7,249 nt of DNA from SFDP01 sp051891855. GTDB lineage: Bacteria; Bacillota; Clostridia; Lachnospirales; Lachnospiraceae. The stretch spans positions 1 through 7,249 of the forward strand of contig JBJFFP010000051.1 in assembly GCA_051891855.1 (NCBI GenBank), written 5' to 3'. The notes under the pieces were generated by a model. It had not been told where the DNA came from. It saw only the letters and a list, made by a program, of their open reading frames with translations, and searched no databases. This document shows, piece by piece, positions 5,537 to 7,249 of this stretch (position 1 is its first letter; each line of letters begins with the position of its first letter). Made by a program: the position numbers and the translations under genes.

Positions 5537-5608
5537 AAATTATGTGGATGCATAAATTATTACAAATTTATTACAATCCGAGAAATATAATACCACATAT
5601 TTGCACCC
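5531..5608. repeat. Imperfect inverted repeat joining the tRNA-Arg 5' end and its promoter
   Basis: GGGTGCAAATTATGTGG (5531-5547) is matched by the reverse complement of CCACATATTTGCACCC (5593-5608); the arms differ by one extra T. The spacer is 45 bp. The left arm overlaps the first six bases of the tRNA, and the right arm fills almost the whole spacer between the -35 and -10 boxes of the tRNA promoter. Confidence 0.8.
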
Positions 5609-5615
5609 TTGTCTA
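5587..5615 (-). promoter_or_regulatory. Promoter of tRNA-Arg and probably the SH3-domain gene
   Basis: The -35 box TAGACA (5615-5610) and -10 box TATTAT (5592-5587) are separated by exactly 17 bp, each one mismatch from consensus. The start point would be near 5580, about 44 nt before the mature tRNA. Confidence 0.78.
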
Positions 5616-5634
5616 GTCTCCAATTAAAATGGAT

Positions 5635-6606
5635 TTATTCTAAAGAAATTACACGGTTTTCTTTGCTTACATATAAATAAGCATGATTTGCCAGCCATTC
5701 CTGTATATCCACATGGCAGGCATTTACTTCTCTTACCATTTGGTTGTATTCTTCTTTCTTATCTTCCCCCTGCTTTTCCACCAGAATCAGCTCATGAACG
5801 GAGCTGGGAAGAATATAAAAATCTCCTCTCAACCGCTCTGCCAGTTCCTCAAGAATGCCCTCATACAAAATGCAAGAGGCTCCGTAGTACCTGTCTTTAT
5901 TGGTTAAAACATACATGGGAAGCCTGCACCGGTCAATCTCATCAGTCATCTGGGAAAGGGTGCTTTCCAAAAACGCTTCCTTATCCTGAGGATATTCCCT
6001 GCAGATTTCCTCAACACTGTCCTCAATTGACCTTTCCATAATTTCCTTAATCATCCTACTCATAGGCTGCAGACAATAAGGCTGCAGGCGGGGACTGTTT
6101 TCCTTTGCCGCCCTGAATAATTCTTTTTCGCTAATCTTCCATGCCTGAAGATGATGCCGGTGAATCAGCACCGACCCTTTTCCAATGCTTTCATTTACAA
6201 TCAGGCAATGACAGACAACCGCCAGATCATTAAACTCCTCATAAGGAATTTCTTTCAGTAATTCTTTGTTTTTTCCTTTATGGATTAACCGCAGAACCAG
6301 CTTCTTCTTCACCTTGCCGTAATCCAGAAAAAAGTCGATGTCCAACTTTCGGTATACCTGATTTTCTTCATAGAGGGTGATAATCTCACTGAGAATATCG
6401 CCAAACTCCCTTCCCTCCTTATACTGTTCAAAAAAATGGTTAATGTAAACGGTAGGGGCAATATTCTTTTGAGCCATCAAAACACAGACTCCCTGTAATT
6501 TTACCCCATTGTTTTTATAGATCTGCTGAGCTTCAATTCTGGCATCGGGACCGTAAAATTCTTCCAGTGCCTTTACCACTTTTTCTGTAAATGTTTGTAA
6601 TTCCAT
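5635..6606 (-). CDS. DUF5688-like family protein, function unknown
   Basis: A 323-aa soluble protein with no signal peptide or membrane helix. It resembles the DUF5688 family found mainly in Lachnospiraceae. Recognisable stretches are NNGVKLQGVCVL (32-43), NIAPTVYINHFFEQYKEG (48-65), LPMYVLTNKDRYYGASCILYE (229-249, hydrophobic core) and DFYILPSSVHELILV (262-276). The length is normal for the family and it looks intact. No activity has been established that I know of. The ATG is set by GGAGG six bases upstream. It follows efp in the same direction, but the efp terminator ends immediately before its ribosome binding site and no separate promoter is obvious. Expression may depend on read-through from efp. 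No terminator is seen after it before the tRNA-Arg promoter. Confidence 0.85.
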   Translation of the reverse strand: MELQTFTEKVVKALEEFYGPDARIEAQQIYKNNGVKLQGVCVLMAQKNIAPTVYINHFFEQYKEGREFGDILSEIITLYEENQVYRKLDIDFFLDYGKVKKKLVLRLIHKGKNKELLKEIPYEEFNDLAVVCHCLIVNESIGKGSVLIHRHHLQAWKISEKELFRAAKENSPRLQPYCLQPMSRMIKEIMERSIEDSVEEICREYPQDKEAFLESTLSQMTDEIDRCRLPMYVLTNKDRYYGASCILYEGILEELAERLRGDFYILPSSVHELILVEKQGEDKKEEYNQMVREVNACHVDIQEWLANHAYLYVSKENRVISLE

Positions 6607-6616
6607 AGCTTACCTC

Positions 6617-6649
6617 CAAAAAAGAAGACAACAGGTTATCTGTTGTCTT
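6617..6649 (-). terminator. Intrinsic terminator of efp
   Basis: On the minus strand AAGACAACAG (6649-6640) pairs perfectly with CTGTTGTCTT (6634-6625) over 10 bp around the 5-nt loop ATAAC, followed by CTTTTTT. It lies about 30 bases after the efp stop. The T tract runs straight into GGAGG, the ribosome binding site of the DUF5688-like gene. Confidence 0.9.
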
Positions 6650-6678
6650 GCAAGCTTTTATCGAATTACAGTTGAAAT

Positions 6679-7236
6679 TTATACTCTGGATAAATATTCA
6701 CCGGTTCTGGTATCAATCTTGATTTTGTCTCCCAGTTCCACGAATAAGGGTACATAAACGGTAGCTCCGGTCTCTACTACTGCGGGCTTGGTTGCACCGG
6801 TAGCAGTATCACCCTTAAATCCGGGCTCTGTTTCTGTAACCTCCAGTTCTACGAATAAAGGGGGCTCAATGGCAAATACACTGCCGTTATGAGAACAAAC
6901 CTTACAAATATCATTCTCCTTAACAAACTTAAGAGCATCTCCGATGGATTCCTCATTCAGGGCAATCTGCTCAAAGGTTTCCTGATCCATAAAGTGATAC
7001 AGATCACCGTCAGAATATAGATACTGCATGTCCTTTCTGTCAATACGTGCCTGAGGACATTTCTCAGTAGGACGGAAGGTCTTCTCTACCACGCCGCCGC
7101 TTTTGATATTTTTCAGTTTGGTTCTGACAAAAGCCGCACCTTTACCGGGCTTTACATGCTGAAATTCAATAATCTGAAAGATATTATTATCCAGTTCGAT
7201 AGTAATACCGTTTCTGAAATCACCTGCTGAAATCAT
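6679..7236 (-). CDS. efp: Elongation factor P
   Basis: EF-P binds the ribosome between the P and E sites and promotes peptide bond formation on polyproline stretches. At 185 aa it has the standard length. The three-domain order is clear: an N-terminal KOW-like domain (about 1-62) with HVKPGKGAAFVRTK (27-40), whose Lys32 is the position modified in other bacteria; an OB domain (about 66-127); and a C-terminal OB-like domain (about 130-185) with the ending KIDTRTGEYLSRV typical of the family. The modification chemistry cannot be inferred from this window, as no EpmA or EpmB gene is present. The ATG is preceded by GGAGG eight bases upstream, right at the window edge, so the promoter is not visible. 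Its own terminator follows. Confidence 0.98.
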   Translation of the reverse strand: MISAGDFRNGITIELDNNIFQIIEFQHVKPGKGAAFVRTKLKNIKSGGVVEKTFRPTEKCPQARIDRKDMQYLYSDGDLYHFMDQETFEQIALNEESIGDALKFVKENDICKVCSHNGSVFAIEPPLFVELEVTETEPGFKGDTATGATKPAVVETGATVYVPLFVELGDKIKIDTRTGEYLSRV

Positions 7237-7249
7237 TCTTTTTTCCTCC

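Noticed and set aside
5688..6041. Plus-strand frame opposite the DUF5688-like gene
   Set aside because: It is the complement of a recognisable coding sequence, with no start signal and an atypical composition.

Overview
The window is a stretch of low-GC Firmicutes chromosome. It most resembles Lachnospiraceae or related Clostridia: the Shine-Dalgarno sites are strong (AAGGAGG type), the intergenic DNA is AT-rich, a DUF5688-like protein family is present, and glutamate dehydrogenase resembles the Clostridium symbiosum enzyme. This placement is inferred from gene content, not measured.

Every intact gene lies on the minus strand, so the region reads from high to low coordinates. In that order it holds: efp (elongation factor P) with an intrinsic terminator; a DUF5688-like gene of unknown function whose ribosome binding site abuts that terminator; tRNA-Arg(CCG) with a very good promoter; a membrane-anchored protein with two bacterial SH3 domains starting 26 nt after the tRNA; a small helical protein of unknown function; and gdhA (glutamate dehydrogenase), with its own promoter and a leader containing a terminator-like hairpin. 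Then comes a 467-bp gap, followed by an unrecognised 254-aa protein, a multi-pass membrane protein, tRNA-Leu(AAG) with its own promoter, and what may be the first codons of another gene running off the left edge.

The 467-bp gap (1623-2089) is the only accessory-looking part. On the plus strand it carries the decayed C-terminal end of a tyrosine integrase (1733 to about 1945-1963). The HxxR, GH and Tyr catalytic motifs are still readable, but there is a TGA in frame and no N-terminal part. It is most simply the remnant of an integrated element.

The rest is ordinary core and housekeeping sequence, and I see no complete novel defence or mobile system. The most interesting signals are regulatory: a possible attenuator hairpin downstream of the gdhA promoter; a hairpin at the left edge that shows a Shine-Dalgarno in its loop and closes on a GTG start; a near-perfect 16/17-bp inverted repeat linking the tRNA-Arg 5' end to its own promoter; a tRNA followed directly by an mRNA; and a tRNA-Leu with an A34 (AAG) anticodon.
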